Below are positions 45,101 through 57,315 of a DNA stretch of 64,000 bases, piece by piece. Position 1 is the first letter of the stretch. Each line of letters begins with the position of its first letter. The position numbers and the translations under genes were made by a program. Source of the DNA: Thamnaconus septentrionalis (Eukaryota; Chordata; Actinopteri; Tetraodontiformes; Monacanthidae); the NCBI GenBank assembly GCA_009823395.1, contig CM020509.1, positions 21,675,501 to 21,739,500 on the forward strand, given 5' to 3'. The notes beneath the pieces were generated by a model. The model did not search any database. It was not told the origin of the DNA and saw only the letters and a list, made by a program, of their open reading frames with translations.

Positions 45101-45996
45101 ACTGGCTGTGGTCCAGTGTGTGTGAGATCTTCTCCAGCTCAGCGTCTCTCCTCTTCAGCTCCATCATCTCCTGCTCCAGCTTCTTCTGAAGCTCTTTGAC
45201 TCCACTCACTGCTGCCCCCTGTGTGGATTTGACCTGCTGCTGCACCTCAGAGCGTCTTTTCTCCAGCAGACGGATCATCTGGGTGAAGATGTCCTCACTG
45301 TCCTTCACTGCTTTATCAGCACAGTCGTTGATGGACTCCACCTCCTTCTGAAGCACCTTCAGGTCTTCCTCTGTGTGCTGGATCTTCTGCTGGATCTTCT
45401 GCCTGGTCTCCTCCAGCTCTCTCTGCCTCTCAGTCCTCTCAGCTACTGCTGCCACTGTCTGATGACCTTGATGTTCATCCATGCAGCATAAACCACAGAT
45501 GATCTTCTGATCATTGTGGCAGAACATCTTCATCACCTCATCATGACGAGGGCAGATGTTCTCCTGGAGCTCCTGGCTGGGTTCCACCAGCTTGTGTCTC
45601 TGTAGGGGAGCAGAATCACGATGAGGTTGGAGGTGAGAGTCACAGTAGGAGGCCCGACAGTCCAGATAGGATTTGAAGGCCTTCGGTTTCCTCCCAGTGC
45701 AGACATCACAAGCCACATCTCCAGCTCCAGCATAGCAGTGATCAGCAGGTGCAGCTTGGAGTCCAGTCTTCTTCAGGGTCTCCACTAGAGCTGCTAACAG
45801 GGTGTTCTTCTCCAGGACAGGCCTTGGTGTAAAGGTCCTCCTACACTGAGGGCAGCTGTAGACTCTCCTCCTCTGCATCCCAGTGGTGTTGGAGACACTT
45901 CCTGCAGTAGCTGTGTCCACAGGAAGTGGTCACTGGATCCTTGAGAAGATCCAGACAGAGGCAACAAGAGAAGGTTTCTGGGTCCAACTGAGACAT
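45101..45996 (-). pseudogene. TRIM pseudogene 2, 5' part (RING, B-boxes, coiled coil)
   Basis: From ATG 45996: [29 protein letters not shown]; a 5-nt deletion near 45870 relative to TRIM 1 shifts the frame inside the RING. It continues as [40 protein letters not shown] (one B-box Cys position reads Tyr-Leu-Asp), [20 protein letters not shown], then coiled coil to [20 protein letters not shown]. The reading is then cut by the LINE. It retains the segment deleted in TRIM 1. Confidence 0.85.
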
Positions 45997-46190
45997 TTCA
46001 CCTTTGAGAGTCATTGACTGACTGACTTTCTCAGAAACAAAACTAGTTTGACTTGAAGAGGAGGAAATGACCAGGCAGAGCAGTGATTGGTTCCAGGGAG
46101 CACAGGAGGCGGGGCTTCTACAGTCCTGACTTATTCCGGGAAGAGTGTGTGTGGGTGTGTGTGTGTGTGTGTGTGTGTGCGTGTGTTCCA
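45997..46190 (-). promoter_or_regulatory. TRIM 2 upstream region
   Basis: Aligns with 14340-14496: ggcggggc (GC-box-like), gattggttcc (CCAAT complement) and gaaacaaaac, where TRIM 1 has gaaacgaaac. The AAACGAAA IRF-like core is therefore changed here. A (TG)n tract lies at 46146-46187. Confidence 0.4.
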
Positions 46191-46703
46191 CAAGGCCGTG
46201 CAGCTTCCTCCTCCTCCGTCACCAACATCAAATCATCAGAACTTTATTGAAACTTGGTCTCTGTTCCAGGTTGTGTCGAGCAGTGTTGTCCACCTTTTGG
46301 AAGAAAGGCGAAACGTCTTCAACATCACAAGAACAAGTCCAGTTGCCCTAACTCAACCATTCTGCCTTAAGATGACTTGGATGACTGAGAACCTTCACAG
46401 ACATTGTTGTCTGATGTGACCTGGGGCCCGTTGCACAAAACTAGGATAAGGGATTTAAGCCGGGATATCTTGGTTATCCTGAACTTATCCGCGATCCGGT
46501 TGCACAAAAGTGGGATAGGTGGAAGTGGTATATGTTTTGGTATAAGTTACCATGGAGATTTATTCTGTGGGGTGAGCCTGCTCCGGACCAGACTAAGTTC
46601 CAGGATCCATTTAATCTCACTCCTTGTCTCAGTAAACAGTCACCACCAACGGAAACCAATAGTTATTCCACTGAATACGACACGTTATCACATTCAACTA
46701 GAC

Positions 46704-46980
46704 CAGGGGTGGGCAAACCTTTTTAGCAATGGGCCACATGGCAGACCTGCATCGTGTCGGGGGGCCACGGAAGTTTTGTTGACGGTGGTCGGGTGCTTGG
46801 AAATTGCGCTAACGTCCCAGCATTTTTTCGTTGACCGGGAGATTGTGGGGGTTATGAACATGCTATCGCTATCGCCACGCTAATGTGTCGGCAAAGTTTC
46901 GTTGGGGGCGGCGAGTGTGAATTATGACTGGCTTCACATGGGCGGACAGAGACACGCAGCGGGCCGGATGCCCATGCCTG
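46704..46980. mobile_element. hAT-type MITE nested in the 1.17-kb element
   Basis: 277 bp with ends caggggtgggc and (complement) caggcatgggc. The flanking 8-bp duplication is aactagac (46696-46703) / aacgagac (46981-46988), 7 of 8 identical. An 8-bp duplication and CAGGG-type ends are the hAT signature. A related end (caggggtgggcaaac) is at 56942-56956. Confidence 0.85.
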
Positions 46981-47039
46981 AACGAGACCCACTGTCATTA
47001 TTTTAATAGTGTGAATATGGAATGAAATGGAATAATTTA

Positions 47040-47225
47040 ATTTCAAGCATTCCAGCCAATGATTTTCTAAACCCGCTTCTTCCCGAGCTCAGGGTCACGG
47101 GTCTGCTGGAGCCTATCGCAGCTGTCATAGGGCAAAGGCAGGGTGACACCCTGGACAAACCGCCAATTCATCGCAGGGCCACATCAAGACAAACAACCAT
47201 TTACACTCACATGCACACCTACGGA
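47040..47225 (-). mobile_element. Retroposon relative, diverged and longer copy
   Basis: Related to 12098-12250 (ggtctgctggagcctat, attcatcgcaggg). It continues into caaccatttacactcacatg and cacacctacggacaattta, a region the other copies lack. It suggests the short copies are truncated versions of a longer element. Confidence 0.65.
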
Positions 47226-47596
47226 CAATTTAGTTTACTGTTCAATTTGGAATCATTTGAAATTTTCCAACATAACATACTTTCCCATGCATCATTTATA
47301 AAAATACACATCCCAATTAAACGTGAATACACATCAAAGAGTAATGCGCCCTGGCTACTTGGCCGAATGACTATTACCTGGGAGTCTGGGGTTCGAAGCC
47401 CGCCTGGGCCCTTTGCACCTTGCCACATTTTAATGAGGATTTTATTTACACCTCACAAGTTGCAAATGGTTAGTTTATTATCGTTGTACCTTTTTTTTTC
47501 AATTCAATGTCATTTTGATATCTACTACCTTAAAGAGTAGATCATTAGTTAGTGATCTTGGATGACGGAATCCTACTTTTGTGCAACGGGGCCCTG

Positions 47597-48399
47597 AGTT
47601 CCAGGAGAGCAGACAAACATCTTGTTGGTGAGTATCTCTCTTCCTTTTATTAGTATATTTTTAAATATCTTTGTATTATTTTCACATTTTCTCTCCAGAT
47701 TTCCAGGTGAGGTTCTATCCATGCTCTCTTCTGTTCACCAGGTGGTGCCGTTGTAAAATTCCTTCCCCTTAGTTTTATTCTTCTGTGTTTCTGCTCCTCT
47801 TCAATGTTTCTTCTGAGCTTGCTGGTTGTCCTCGACTCTGCTGCTTTTGTACATAAACTTGGAGAAAATCACTCCCGCTGGAAAACAAACAAAAAAAGCA
47901 AACGCCTGCTTGAAATGTGCAGGGGCCTTCAGAGTGATGATGTGGCCCCTTTTTTCAAGAGGAGATAAACCAAGTTGCTCTCTAGTGAAGAAAATGTATA
48001 CGAAAAGGAGTGCAAGGTTGTTGTTGTTGTTTTTTTTAACAATAATAATTAAAAAAAACAAAAACCTATGTGTGACAAAATGCCCAAAATTATATTTTAA
48101 GGGCTAAAAAGTTGTTGTTGTTGTTGTTTTTTTAAATAGCCCAAGTGTTTCACCAAGAAAAAAGCAGAGGAGTGGTGGAATGCAAATAAAACCAGCACAC
48201 GTTTTTTCTTTTATTCTGGGATAATAAAAAAAAGATGTTTTGTTGAAATTTTACGGGTAAAATAATGATGATCGCACGCGACTACTGTGTGTATTGTAAG
48301 AAACTGAGTTGTAGGACACAATACATAAAAATTCCCTTTTCGGTTGATAATTCAAGGAAAATGGAAAAAGTAGGACGAAAGTTGGGAAACGGTAACGGC
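47597..48399. other. Non-coding DNA
   Basis: AT-rich with poly-A/T tracts and (GTT)n at 48017-48030 and 48112-48130. 47600-47640 may continue the TRIM 2 upstream flank. No gene. Confidence 0.45.
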
Positions 48400-48595
48400 A
48401 AGGCCATTCACAACGCCGCCCCTCCTTCCTATCTGATCCCCTCCGCATTGCCATCCCTTCTTGCTGCCTCAGATCTTCCACGTCTCTGTATCCGTCCACG
48501 GACTGAGCACCATAGAGGGCAGAGCTTTCAGCCGCTCCGCTCCCCAACTCTGGAACTCACTTCCAGCAAACATCCGCAACCAGGGGCGCCGTAAA
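48400..48595 (+). pseudogene. LINE ORF2 C-terminal fragment
   Basis: One frame reads GRAFSRSAPQLWNSLPANIR near 48518-48580, the conserved LINE C-terminal WNSLP motif. It is preceded by a weak APPYLSD-like stretch. Ends after NIRNQ at caggggcgcc, which resembles a hAT end. Confidence 0.6.
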
Positions 48596-49374
48596 TGGGG
48601 GAAAAGTTAGGATGATTCCAAAGGCCCTTGCCTTACAGGGGCCCCAAAAAAATAGGTGATTATCAGGATTCCAAAAAAGGAAAGAGAGAAAAGAGAGAGA
48701 GAGGAGAGAAAAAGAAGGGGAATCAACCCCTTACAGACTTTTTTTTCACAAAGAAAGGTGGGTAGCCTGTCTGTGACTGAGTGATATTCACCTGTTAGCT
48801 AAATGTCCATAGTGAAATAAGCTAGCTAAGCTAGACTTGTTCTTCACGCTCTCACGCCACACCTCTGATTTCTCATGCCCATGGGCTGCCATACGGTACC
48901 GTCGACAGCGGTGAACATAGGTATACTGTCATCTGGTGGTGAGCTTCTGTACAGTAACAGGACCACCTCGCACAGCAGGGGACACTATAAACCACCACTA
49001 AATCTCACTCCAAGATTTTTGTAAAAGTTGGCAGCTCTGATTTAATCAACATTTGCCCAGCATAGATTAGATATGCACTGCATGCAAACGTTTTGCAAGA
49101 TATTCATATTAAATCATTGTCCCTGGCCTGCCCCTTTTGAGCAGACATAGCTGCCACAAGTGAGTCAGCAGGACCCCAGTCTCCCCATATTTGCCCCCCC
49201 TCCCTGTCCCAGTGAAGAAGGTGAGCAACACTGATAATGACATGCCTTTTCGCATCTATTATTGAACTATGCCGTATTTATTTGAGTTATGTAAAGCTTT
49301 TGACAAGCGCTGTGCAAAGGGGGCCCATTTGATTTTTCTTTCAGGGGGCCCAATATTCCCCCTCTGTGACTCAG
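48596..49374. other. Non-coding, possibly hAT-derived DNA
   Basis: Begins caggggcgcc and contains gggggcccaat-type motifs near 49345-49360, as in fish hAT elements. Ends cannot be paired. No gene. Confidence 0.3.
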
Positions 49375-49484
49375 AGTGCATGACTCATAATGCACTCTGT
49401 GGTGACGTTTGAGGTGGTTGAACAGATTTGTCATGTTTCCATGCGTGGCTGCAATTAAGCCATGGCACTGATTGTACGTCACCT
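49375..49484 (-). pseudogene. BED zinc-finger remnant of a hAT transposase
   Basis: Encodes YNQCHGLIAATHGNMTNLFN, HLKRHHRVHYESC: a C-x(n)-C...H-x(3-5)-H BED finger with the NxTNLFNHLKRHH signature of ZBED/hAT proteins. The first Cys pair is incomplete. No transposase body is adjacent. Confidence 0.7.
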
Positions 49485-49614
49485 TTTATGACTGTCGTTG
49501 TCTTCTTTAAAGCCGATAAAGTTCCTGTGACTGAGATCCCTTTTTCAGAACCAGGACAACAGGCTTTGTTGCCGACACATTTTCTTTGCAATTTATCTTG
49601 TTGGCGATACAAGT

Positions 49615-49749
49615 CATTCATTCATTCATTCATCTTCTATACCCGCTTATTCCTTTTCAGGGTCACGGGGGTCTGCTGGAGCCTATCCCAGCTGTCTTAG
49701 GGCGAAGGCAGGGTGACACCCTGGACAAATCGCCAGTTCATCGCAGGGC
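49615..49749 (-). mobile_element. Short retroposon with (AATG)n tail and 12-bp target duplication
   Basis: A 135-bp unit flanked by exact copies of ggcgatacaagt (49603-49614 and 49750-49761). On the minus strand it starts gccctgcgatgaactgg and ends gaagatgaatgaatgaatg. A variable-length duplication plus a microsatellite 3' tail indicates LINE-mediated retroposition. No tRNA-like promoter is visible. Confidence 0.9.
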
Positions 49750-49761
49750 GGCGATACAAGT

Positions 49762-51000
49762 CTTTTATCTATTTTCCGCGTTCACGTTGTCTGTAAGACC
49801 GCACTTCTTGACATTTTTCCTACCTGCCACCGGATTCGCTGTTGAAAACCATGTGGAACATTGTTGCGTTGTCATTTACTAAGTGAGGCAATAGGAGCAC
49901 CTGTTTTCATGCGGTTTATGTCCCGAATGAAAATGTTTAGGGGAAATTAGGGGCGCTTGTTTTCTTGCAGCTGATATCCCGATGGAAAAGTGTGCCAGAA
50001 TCGTCGCCATTTAGAAATGAGATCGCTGTGAACAGTCGCCGCTCTGCACAGAAAACAGCCGTCGACAAACTGAGTCAAAAAAGAAGCAGTCGGGCATCCA
50101 AACGCTCAGACATTATGTCACCTCCGCCCTTCAGGGACATGTGGGTGGTAGAGATTTAACCGTTAGCAAGACAGCAAGCTCAGCAACGAGGGCCTCCACC
50201 CCAACTTAACTTCCAAATTTTCCAAAATTCCTGGGGTTGGTCCACAGGCCTCAGAGTTCTGTGGATCTACCTCCATCACACAATTAGGAATGACAATCTG
50301 CCTGAATTAACAGTACAGGAGGCAAACATGTTTATTTGGGTTATCGACCTCTTTCAAATGACGGTCCTACCAAGTTCAACACCACCACCACCACCCCATG
50401 GCGGTGGCATCGCCCAGGATGAGTTTGGGGGTGGTGACATGATGTAGGCTTGGCAGTGGATTCAACCCGAAGTTTGCTGCCTCCCCTCTTCAGCCTCCTC
50501 CTCTTTTGCTGAGCCCTCCTGACTGTTTTTTTTTATAGTCTTGTTGTTTCCACTGTGTCCACGGTGGCACTTGTGGCACTAACCCTGTTTTGAAGCGCCT
50601 CTCCAAGGAAACGTTCAGAATTTTTTTTTTTTTTTTTGAATGAGATCGCTGTATGTCTGAATTGAGATTGAGATTTTTTTTTTTTTTTTACTATTAACCT
50701 TGGGGCCCTAGGATGAAAACAGCTCACTAAAGAATGGACATTTTTTTTATATACTTACCAATCCAAACACAGTTGGAACATTTTCTTCAAAGGGAAGATG
50801 TTGCACATTGTCTCAAGTCAAGAGATGGCACACGGAATTCCAAAATTTATGCGGTGAAATGTACCATAATCTGAACAAAATTGGTGACCCACTTGACTGC
50901 ACTCATGGATACTCCCTAACACTTAACTGTGATGGAGTGCCTGTATTTAAATAATTGGTTTATTGTATTTTTCCATTATATGGGATTGTAAATAAGTAGC
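49762..51000. other. Unassigned non-coding DNA
   Basis: Has poly-T tracts near 50620-50690 and a (CAC)n run at about 50384-50397. No recognisable coding or element boundaries. The frame at 49965-50159 is basic and Ser-rich without family motifs. Confidence 0.4.
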
Positions 51001-51397
51001 GATGTTACGATACGTGCCGGGGATTCGAAGTGTGTGTCGAGTAATGATAGGGGCATTTTTTGCGAAGCGCGTATCGAGGCTTGCTTCATTTAGGGGAGGA
51101 GCCAAAAATGATGACGTCCGAAGCCTCGCCGCCCGGCTGAACCACGTGATTGCTTCGGAAAGTGGTTCAGATTTTGCCGCAAGGTTTAACGGCTATAAAG
51201 ACCCCTCAGGCTCCATTCAAAATGTGGGTTTGTGTCAGAGAGTTGCAGTCAGTTGAGATTGGAGAGAGTTTGGAGAGTTTGGATTACTAGATTTTGGATA
51301 GTTTTTATAGTTTGGAGAGTTTGGAGACTAGATAGCGTTCAGTTTGGAGATAGTTTGGAGAGTTTAGAGAGAGAGTGAGGAGAGGATAGGTGATAGG
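51001..51397 (+). other. 5' region of hAT-like element
   Basis: GC-richer leader then repeated agtttggag motifs (51255-51370) just upstream of the transposase start. Terminal inverted repeats could not be paired, though gaggcttgcttcatt here and gaagcctttctcc, gaggcattgaacc-complement near 53300-53360 may be subterminal. Confidence 0.4.
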
Positions 51398-52900
51398 ATG
51401 GAGCCAGCGAGGAAGAGGAGGATTTCCCCTGTGAGGGAACACTTTGATTTGATTTCTCCTAACAAGGTAAGCTAAATCTAACATTATTACAGATGCATTT
51501 GGTTTGCTTACTGCTTATTTATTCTCTTTTAACCAGCCACCAGAAAACAGGAGCTGGATGAAGCTCTTGTCTCCATGGTAGTGAAGGACACATAGCCCTT
51601 CAGTATTGTGGAAGACGTTGGATTCAGGGTATTTGTGTCCAAACTGGATCCCAATTATATTCTCCCTACAATGCAGGTATGTATGGATGCATGCATGAAA
51701 CAAATGAGTACTTAATTGTATGTCTCACAATTCAAACAAATTCAGCATTGTATAGTTTTTCCTTTAGGCTCTGAAGGCCATGGTGGAGGCCAAGTATGAG
51801 TCTGCAAAGGAAGAGGCTAAGGCTAAAGTTGAAAAGGTGGCTGCTGTTAGCCTTACTTCCGACATGTGGACATCCAGTAACATGGATACCTACCTGGCTG
51901 TGACATGCCATTTTGTGGGGGAGAACACCAGGCTCAGCTCAGTGCTGTTGGGAGTGCAGGCATTCCCCCAATTACACACTGCTGAAAATATAGCTTGTGT
52001 GAAAGCCTCCCTAGTGGAGGAATGGGGAATCACCAACAAGGTGACATGTACAGTATGGTCACTGATTGTGCTTCCAATATGGTGGCCTGTGTGAGAGAGC
52101 TGAAGCTTCGGCACCATATTTGCACAGCACACTCATTGAATTTGATGGTCAAGAAGGCACTTGACCAGAACCCTGTGCTCTCTGGCATCCGGGCCAAAGC
52201 AAGGAAGATGGTTGGCTTCTTCAGAAGCAGCACCACTGCTAAGGTATGGTAATTCCAATACAATTTATATATATAATTTTACAGTAGGTGCAGCGTTAGC
52301 TGGGCTCCAGCACGACGTCCCCATGATGACTTCTGAGGAGTTCAACATTGTTAGAGGGTGCCTCTCTCTGCTGTCTCCCTTCTATGATGCCACTGTAGAG
52401 TTGTCGGCTGAGGAAAACGTGTCTGCCTCCAAAGTTGTCCCCCTAATGAAAATGCTGGAGCAGAACCTTCAGGAGGAAATGGCAAAGCCGGCACCTGCAG
52501 TGGCATTAGAAGTGGGAGACCAGCTCATCAGGCAACTTCGGGAGAAGCTTCACACTTTGCAATCAATGAGCATAATGTCCCTCGCTACACTCCTGGACCC
52601 ACGATTCAAGGTTATTCCGATGAAAACACTTCCTAACATGATCTGTTGTTTCCTCTTAGGTAGCAAACTGTGGTGTCGTTTGGACACCAGCGTCATTGAG
52701 GCTAGAAGAACTCAAAATGTCACAGCTGATGCTACTGTGGAGGTCCAGCGGTACCTATCTGAGCCAAACATAGAAAGGATGGAAAAACCACTTGAGTACT
52801 GGGAGAGGCAAAAACTTCTTTACCCAAATTGATATAAACTTGCACTTTCCTTTTTGTGCACTCCGGCATCTTCAGTGCCTTGTGAAAGGGCCTTCCAAAG
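51398..52900 (+). pseudogene. hAT (ZBED-like) transposase pseudogene
   Basis: Exon 1 51398-51466 (MEPARKRRISPVREHFDLIS PNK, donor gtaagc). Exon 2 51537-51676 (RKQELDEALVSMVVKDT, stop, PFSIVEDVGF). Exon 3 51768-52243 (VSLTSDMWTSSNMDTYLAVT, then after a shift near 52045 VTDCASNMVACVRELKLRHH, ICTAHSLNLMVKKALDQNP). Last exon from about 52284 (GAALAGLQHDVP, VVPLMKMLEQNL, MSIMSLATLLDPRFK), with a shifted tail LCTPASSVPCERAF near 52855-52900 (dimerisation region). The BED finger and the DTRWNSTY segment expected in this family are missing. Inactive. Confidence 0.82.
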
Positions 52901-53560
52901 GCCAGCGAGGTTGTGCCAAAAAAAATAAATTGTTTAAAACCAAAAACTGTTGAAAACCTATTGTTTCTGAACAAACATTAATTAAAAAAAAAAATTAATA
53001 AAATGTCTCCTGTACATCAATGTCCAAGTTACACAAGCACTTTCACTGTCATCTGCCTGATTACATGATAACATTTTTGGAAGATTTACACACACAGAAT
53101 ACATTCAAAAAATTTATAACACACATATTATAATTTATGTACAGAAATTATTTGGTCATACATTTTTTGCAATTCACAGTCATTCCCAACAGACATAACA
53201 GACACAAAAAAAATCAATGCATCACACGTGGTTCAGACACAGCTTGCCTGTGATTATACACTTGGCCAGTAGGTGGTTTCGTGTGCACATGAAGCTTTGA
53301 GAAATGAAGCCTTTCTCCAACCAGTTGGCTCAAGTGGTTCAATGCCTCATGAGGCTTCACCTCTCATGCTTGTTTGTCCTACTTATTGAATTGTACCCGA
53401 ATAAACACAAAATGCGCTAAATACTTGTTTATCTCACATTTTTTTATTGCAATTAAACGCAACGCTGCATACTGCCCAATCACACTGAATCTATCAAAAG
53501 CCGGCAAGAGCACAAATTGGTCGAAGGCGGTGTGAATGAATCATTAGTTAGGGTTAAGGT
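52901..53560. other. Non-coding DNA, 3' side of hAT element
   Basis: AT-rich with A-runs. 53300-53360 has motifs resembling the element's 5' side. No gene. Confidence 0.4.
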
Positions 53561-53690
53561 TAGGGTCCAGCTCAGGTCCAGCAGTGTGAGGTGGGAGGGG
53601 CTGGACTTCAGAGCTGAAGACACCACTGCACACTGAAGCACTGAGAGTTCACTGAATGAAGGAGAGCAGAGTGAGAAGTTGCTACTTTCA
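53561..53690 (-). pseudogene. NLR leucine-rich-repeat exon fragment
   Basis: The minus strand encodes [39 protein letters not shown], the first half of an LRR exon homologous to 61460-61580. It ends in a ggttaggg-like short repeat instead of the rest of the exon. It is preceded (on its strand) by the same (GAT)n and LINE tail as the 61-kb copy. Confidence 0.75.
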
Positions 53691-53797
53691 TCATCATCAT
53701 CATCATCGTCATCATCATCATCATCATCATCATCATCACTATGATCATCATCATCATCATCACTATGATCATCATCATCATCATCATCATCACCAAT
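53690..53797 (-). repeat. (GAT)n microsatellite
   Basis: About 105 bp of trinucleotide repeat (cat on the plus strand) with catatgat-type interruptions. Its Asp/Met strings are not a protein domain. It forms the tail of the LINE fragment. Confidence 0.9.
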
Positions 53798-53908
53798 GAT
53801 TGAATAGTTGTTTATCGTTGACAGTGTAAATTCAATCAATCTTGTGCAATCAACTGACAACAATGAAAAAGAAGCTTCCAAAACAAATGTGCACATTATA
53901 AAGACTCA

Positions 53909-54500
53909 TGTTGGGTTTAACCCCAAACAATTATACAAAAAGAAACACACAGGAGTCGAGTAAGGCTTTCTCGCGAGGAGAGCTGAGACGGCAGGCAACT
54001 TCAGTCAACTTCAGTCACGCTCCATCCTCCAACTCTGAAGTGCCTGCGTCTCCCAAACCTCTTTTATTTGCATTTAAGGGGCGGTCCCTGATTACATATT
54101 GGCTAGTATTCAATCAATCACATTGGACAAACATGTATATATGTCTTCACTGAGGCCCCACACTCTCCATCAGGAGTTCCTCCCCACTTTAGTATCGGTT
54201 CCCCATGAACATCACATCTATTAGCACTGCACAGCTCATTGTTCGGTTACACATGAATAGTATTTTAAGTATAACATGGGATACAAGATTAATGTTCTTT
54301 AAGCATACTATGGGATAAATGAAAAACATATGTATTTTCCCAACAACTCACAACAAGAAAAACATAACAACTGTGTGAAGGAAAAAGCAGCAGGCTGAAG
54401 CCCAAGCTGATTCTTGCCTCTCCTATACAGTCCATAAGATTAGCTGGTATAATTAGTCAGACAAAATCAAAAAGGAAAAAAAGAGAAACGCAACTCAACA
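53909..54500. mobile_element. Possible LTR-like insertion inside the LINE tail
   Basis: Starts tgttgggtt and ends aactcaaca, which are inverted with one mismatch and have TG...CA termini. The corresponding DNA is absent at 61395-61410, so something of about 700 bp entered here. No matching target duplication was found; boundaries are approximate. Confidence 0.4.
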
Positions 54501-54559
54501 AAATATGCTTGACATTATTCTTCATCATTGACTCACAATTCAATCATTTATCCTCATCA

Positions 54560-55135
54560 TCATCAACTATTTTGCCCTTCAAGATTTTTTCAACTCAACA
54601 AAGAAGCACACATTTTCAAATGGTCACTGATCCCAATCCAAAATGGAACTCCCAAAAAAGAAAGACATCTATATTTAACAATGGTTCTCACCTTCCATCA
54701 TTCAAAGACACTCAACCCTCTGAACATGGATTGATTTTCTCTCACTTTAAAAAACTTAGAATACTGAGCGCAAGATTTTCATTCTTTCCTGCAAATAGTA
54801 TTTCTAATGTTTTCAAGTCCACTATATCTATGAATTGGAAGATCTTTGACTCTATCAATCATTGATTTGTGCTTTGGGGAACTTCCTTTATGATTCTAAT
54901 AACTATTTTCTGTAGTTTTATTACAGTTATAATATATGTTCTGCATGTATTTCCCCAAACCTCAACACAATATGACATATATGGCATTATAAGTGAGAAC
55001 TACATTATTCAAAGACATTTCTTCTTCAACAGGTCCCTCATTTTATACATAATAGCCATTGATTTAGATAATTTCTGTTATATATTCTATATGTGGCTTC
55101 CAGCTAAATTTTTGATCCACCATTACTCCCCAAAC

Positions 55136-55140
<5 letters not shown>
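54560..55140 (-). pseudogene. LINE ORF2 C-terminal fragment (minus copy)
   Basis: The minus strand reads SLILPYLTYCVEVWGNT-like, then VIRIIKEVPQ, IFQFIDIVDLKTLEILFAGK and KVRENQSMFRG, with WIGISDHLKMCASLL near the end. This is the region after the reverse transcriptase in many fish LINEs. Several stops. The 3' part matches 61085-61395 (+). Confidence 0.6.

Positions 55141-55735
<595 letters not shown>

Positions 55736-55767
<32 letters not shown>
55736..55767. repeat. (AT)n microsatellite
   Basis: A short AT tract separating two nearly identical retroposon copies. Confidence 0.95.
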
Positions 55768-55772
<5 letters not shown>

Positions 55773-55893
55773 CTGCGATGAACTGGTGACTTGTCCAGGG
55801 TGTCACCCTGCCTTCGCCCTAAGACAGCTGGGATAGACTCCAGCAGACCCCGTGACCCTGAATAGGAATAAGCGGGTATAGAAGATGAATGAA

Positions 55894-55897
<4 letters not shown>
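55768..55897 (+). mobile_element. Short retroposon with (AATG)n tail, copy B of a pair
   Basis: Differs from copy A at only a few bases. Same orientation, with AT on both sides. A tandem duplication of retroposon plus AT is more likely than two insertions. Confidence 0.85.
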
Positions 55898-56135
<238 letters not shown>

Positions 56136-57256
56136 TAGTTGTACTTCTTTTTCTCCTGATGAATCTGCCAAAAAAAACATCAGAAGCCTTTTAGTAACCA
56201 AATCTGAAAACTGATCAAATGAAGCCACAACCAATGAAACCAGGAGAAACAGACGGGTCAGGGTCAGGGGTCAGGGTCAGTGGTCAGGGTATGCCGATTA
56301 TTACTGTTATTTTCATTGTTTTGTATATTAAAAAACAAGGTTTAAAGGATAAATGTTATATACATGTGATGCTTTTCCTGCCCCTTCATCCTTAAACATT
56401 GGCTTCACTTTCAATATGATGCCGCAGTTTTCAAAGTCGCCTCCCCAGAAGTCCTCTGGCACCCCCGAGTGGAGGCTTTGAAAAGCGCAGGGCCAGAGGG
56501 ATCAGTGGCACCTGTTGTTGAGTTGAAACTCCGCCCACACTCCCAGTTTCAAGGAGCCTGATTCTAACGGAACAACTGAATCAGGGGTCAGACGTCCGGG
56601 ACCGGGTCAGAGGTCAAATTCATAGGTCAAAGACACGTATTTCCAGAATGGAAGGTCATATAAAGATGATTCCACCTCTGGCCTGTTCAGAAGGGAGGAA
56701 TTATGTCAGAGGATCCAGGTTTGAAGTCTGTAGGTCTGAAGGACGTTAAAAAGTTATAATCTATTAAAAAAAATTCCCATTACAATAAATGGAGTTTGAA
56801 ATGTTTTGTTTTTTTTAATTATTTTTCTGAACATCCAACTTGCAGAAAGTGGTTAGGACCTTTCAGACCACTTTTCTGTAACATCTTCTCCTGCTTCAGA
56901 CTCTTCAGTCTGATGTCAGTGGTCAGGGTGGGAGTTAGGGCAGGGGTGGGCAAACTACGTCCCGGGGGCCATATGCGGCCCATTACACTTTCCAATCCGG
57001 CCCACCAAACTTGAAGGAATTATATTAATAGTCATTAAGTAATGAAATAGCTGTATTTCCTCAATTTTGAGTGTTTTCAGAGTCATTTCAATAAAGAGCT
57101 AAACACTGGGGTGCTTCTCAGGCAGATGTATTGTTGTAACGTTTTTGTTCATTATTTAATTGCCATTAAAGCAACATGTTTTCTACATACGGAATGACGT
57201 TGAGCGTAACGTGCGCTAAATCATAATATCGCTCCAGTCGCGGCGATCAAATGCGG

Positions 57257-57258
<2 letters not shown>
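56136..57258. other. Non-coding upstream DNA with a hAT-type end
   Basis: 56250-56290 has short ggtcagg repeats. caggggtgggcaaac at 56942-56956 is a hAT-type MITE end like that at 46704, without a paired right end. No gene. Confidence 0.45.

Positions 57259-57312
<54 letters not shown>
57259..57312. repeat. (GA)n microsatellite
   Basis: About 54 bp of pure GA. Confidence 0.97.

Positions 57313-57315
<3 letters not shown>

Larger units (their letters stand above)
46424..47593. mobile_element. 1.17-kb MITE-like element, ends GGSCCCGTTGCAC
   Basis: Ends read gggcccgttgcac (46424-46436) and the complement of gtgcaacggggcc (47581-47593), 12 of 13 matched. Both are flanked by CTG (46421-46423, 47594-47596). 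A 3-bp duplication fits PIF/Harbinger-type integration. It carries nested insertions at 46704-46980 and about 47040-47225, and a tRNA-like B box (gggttcgaagccc-type, about 47389-47401). No transposase recognised. Confidence 0.7.

Noticed and set aside
47389..47401. tRNA gene or second SINE
   Set aside because: A single B-box-like motif inside a MITE, with no convincing A box or body.
53540..53566. Telomere-like ttagggtt motif
   Set aside because: Only two or three imperfect units, far too short for an interstitial telomeric repeat.
53690..53797. Poly-Asp coding tract
   Set aside because: It is the (GAT)n tail of a LINE, not an acidic protein domain.
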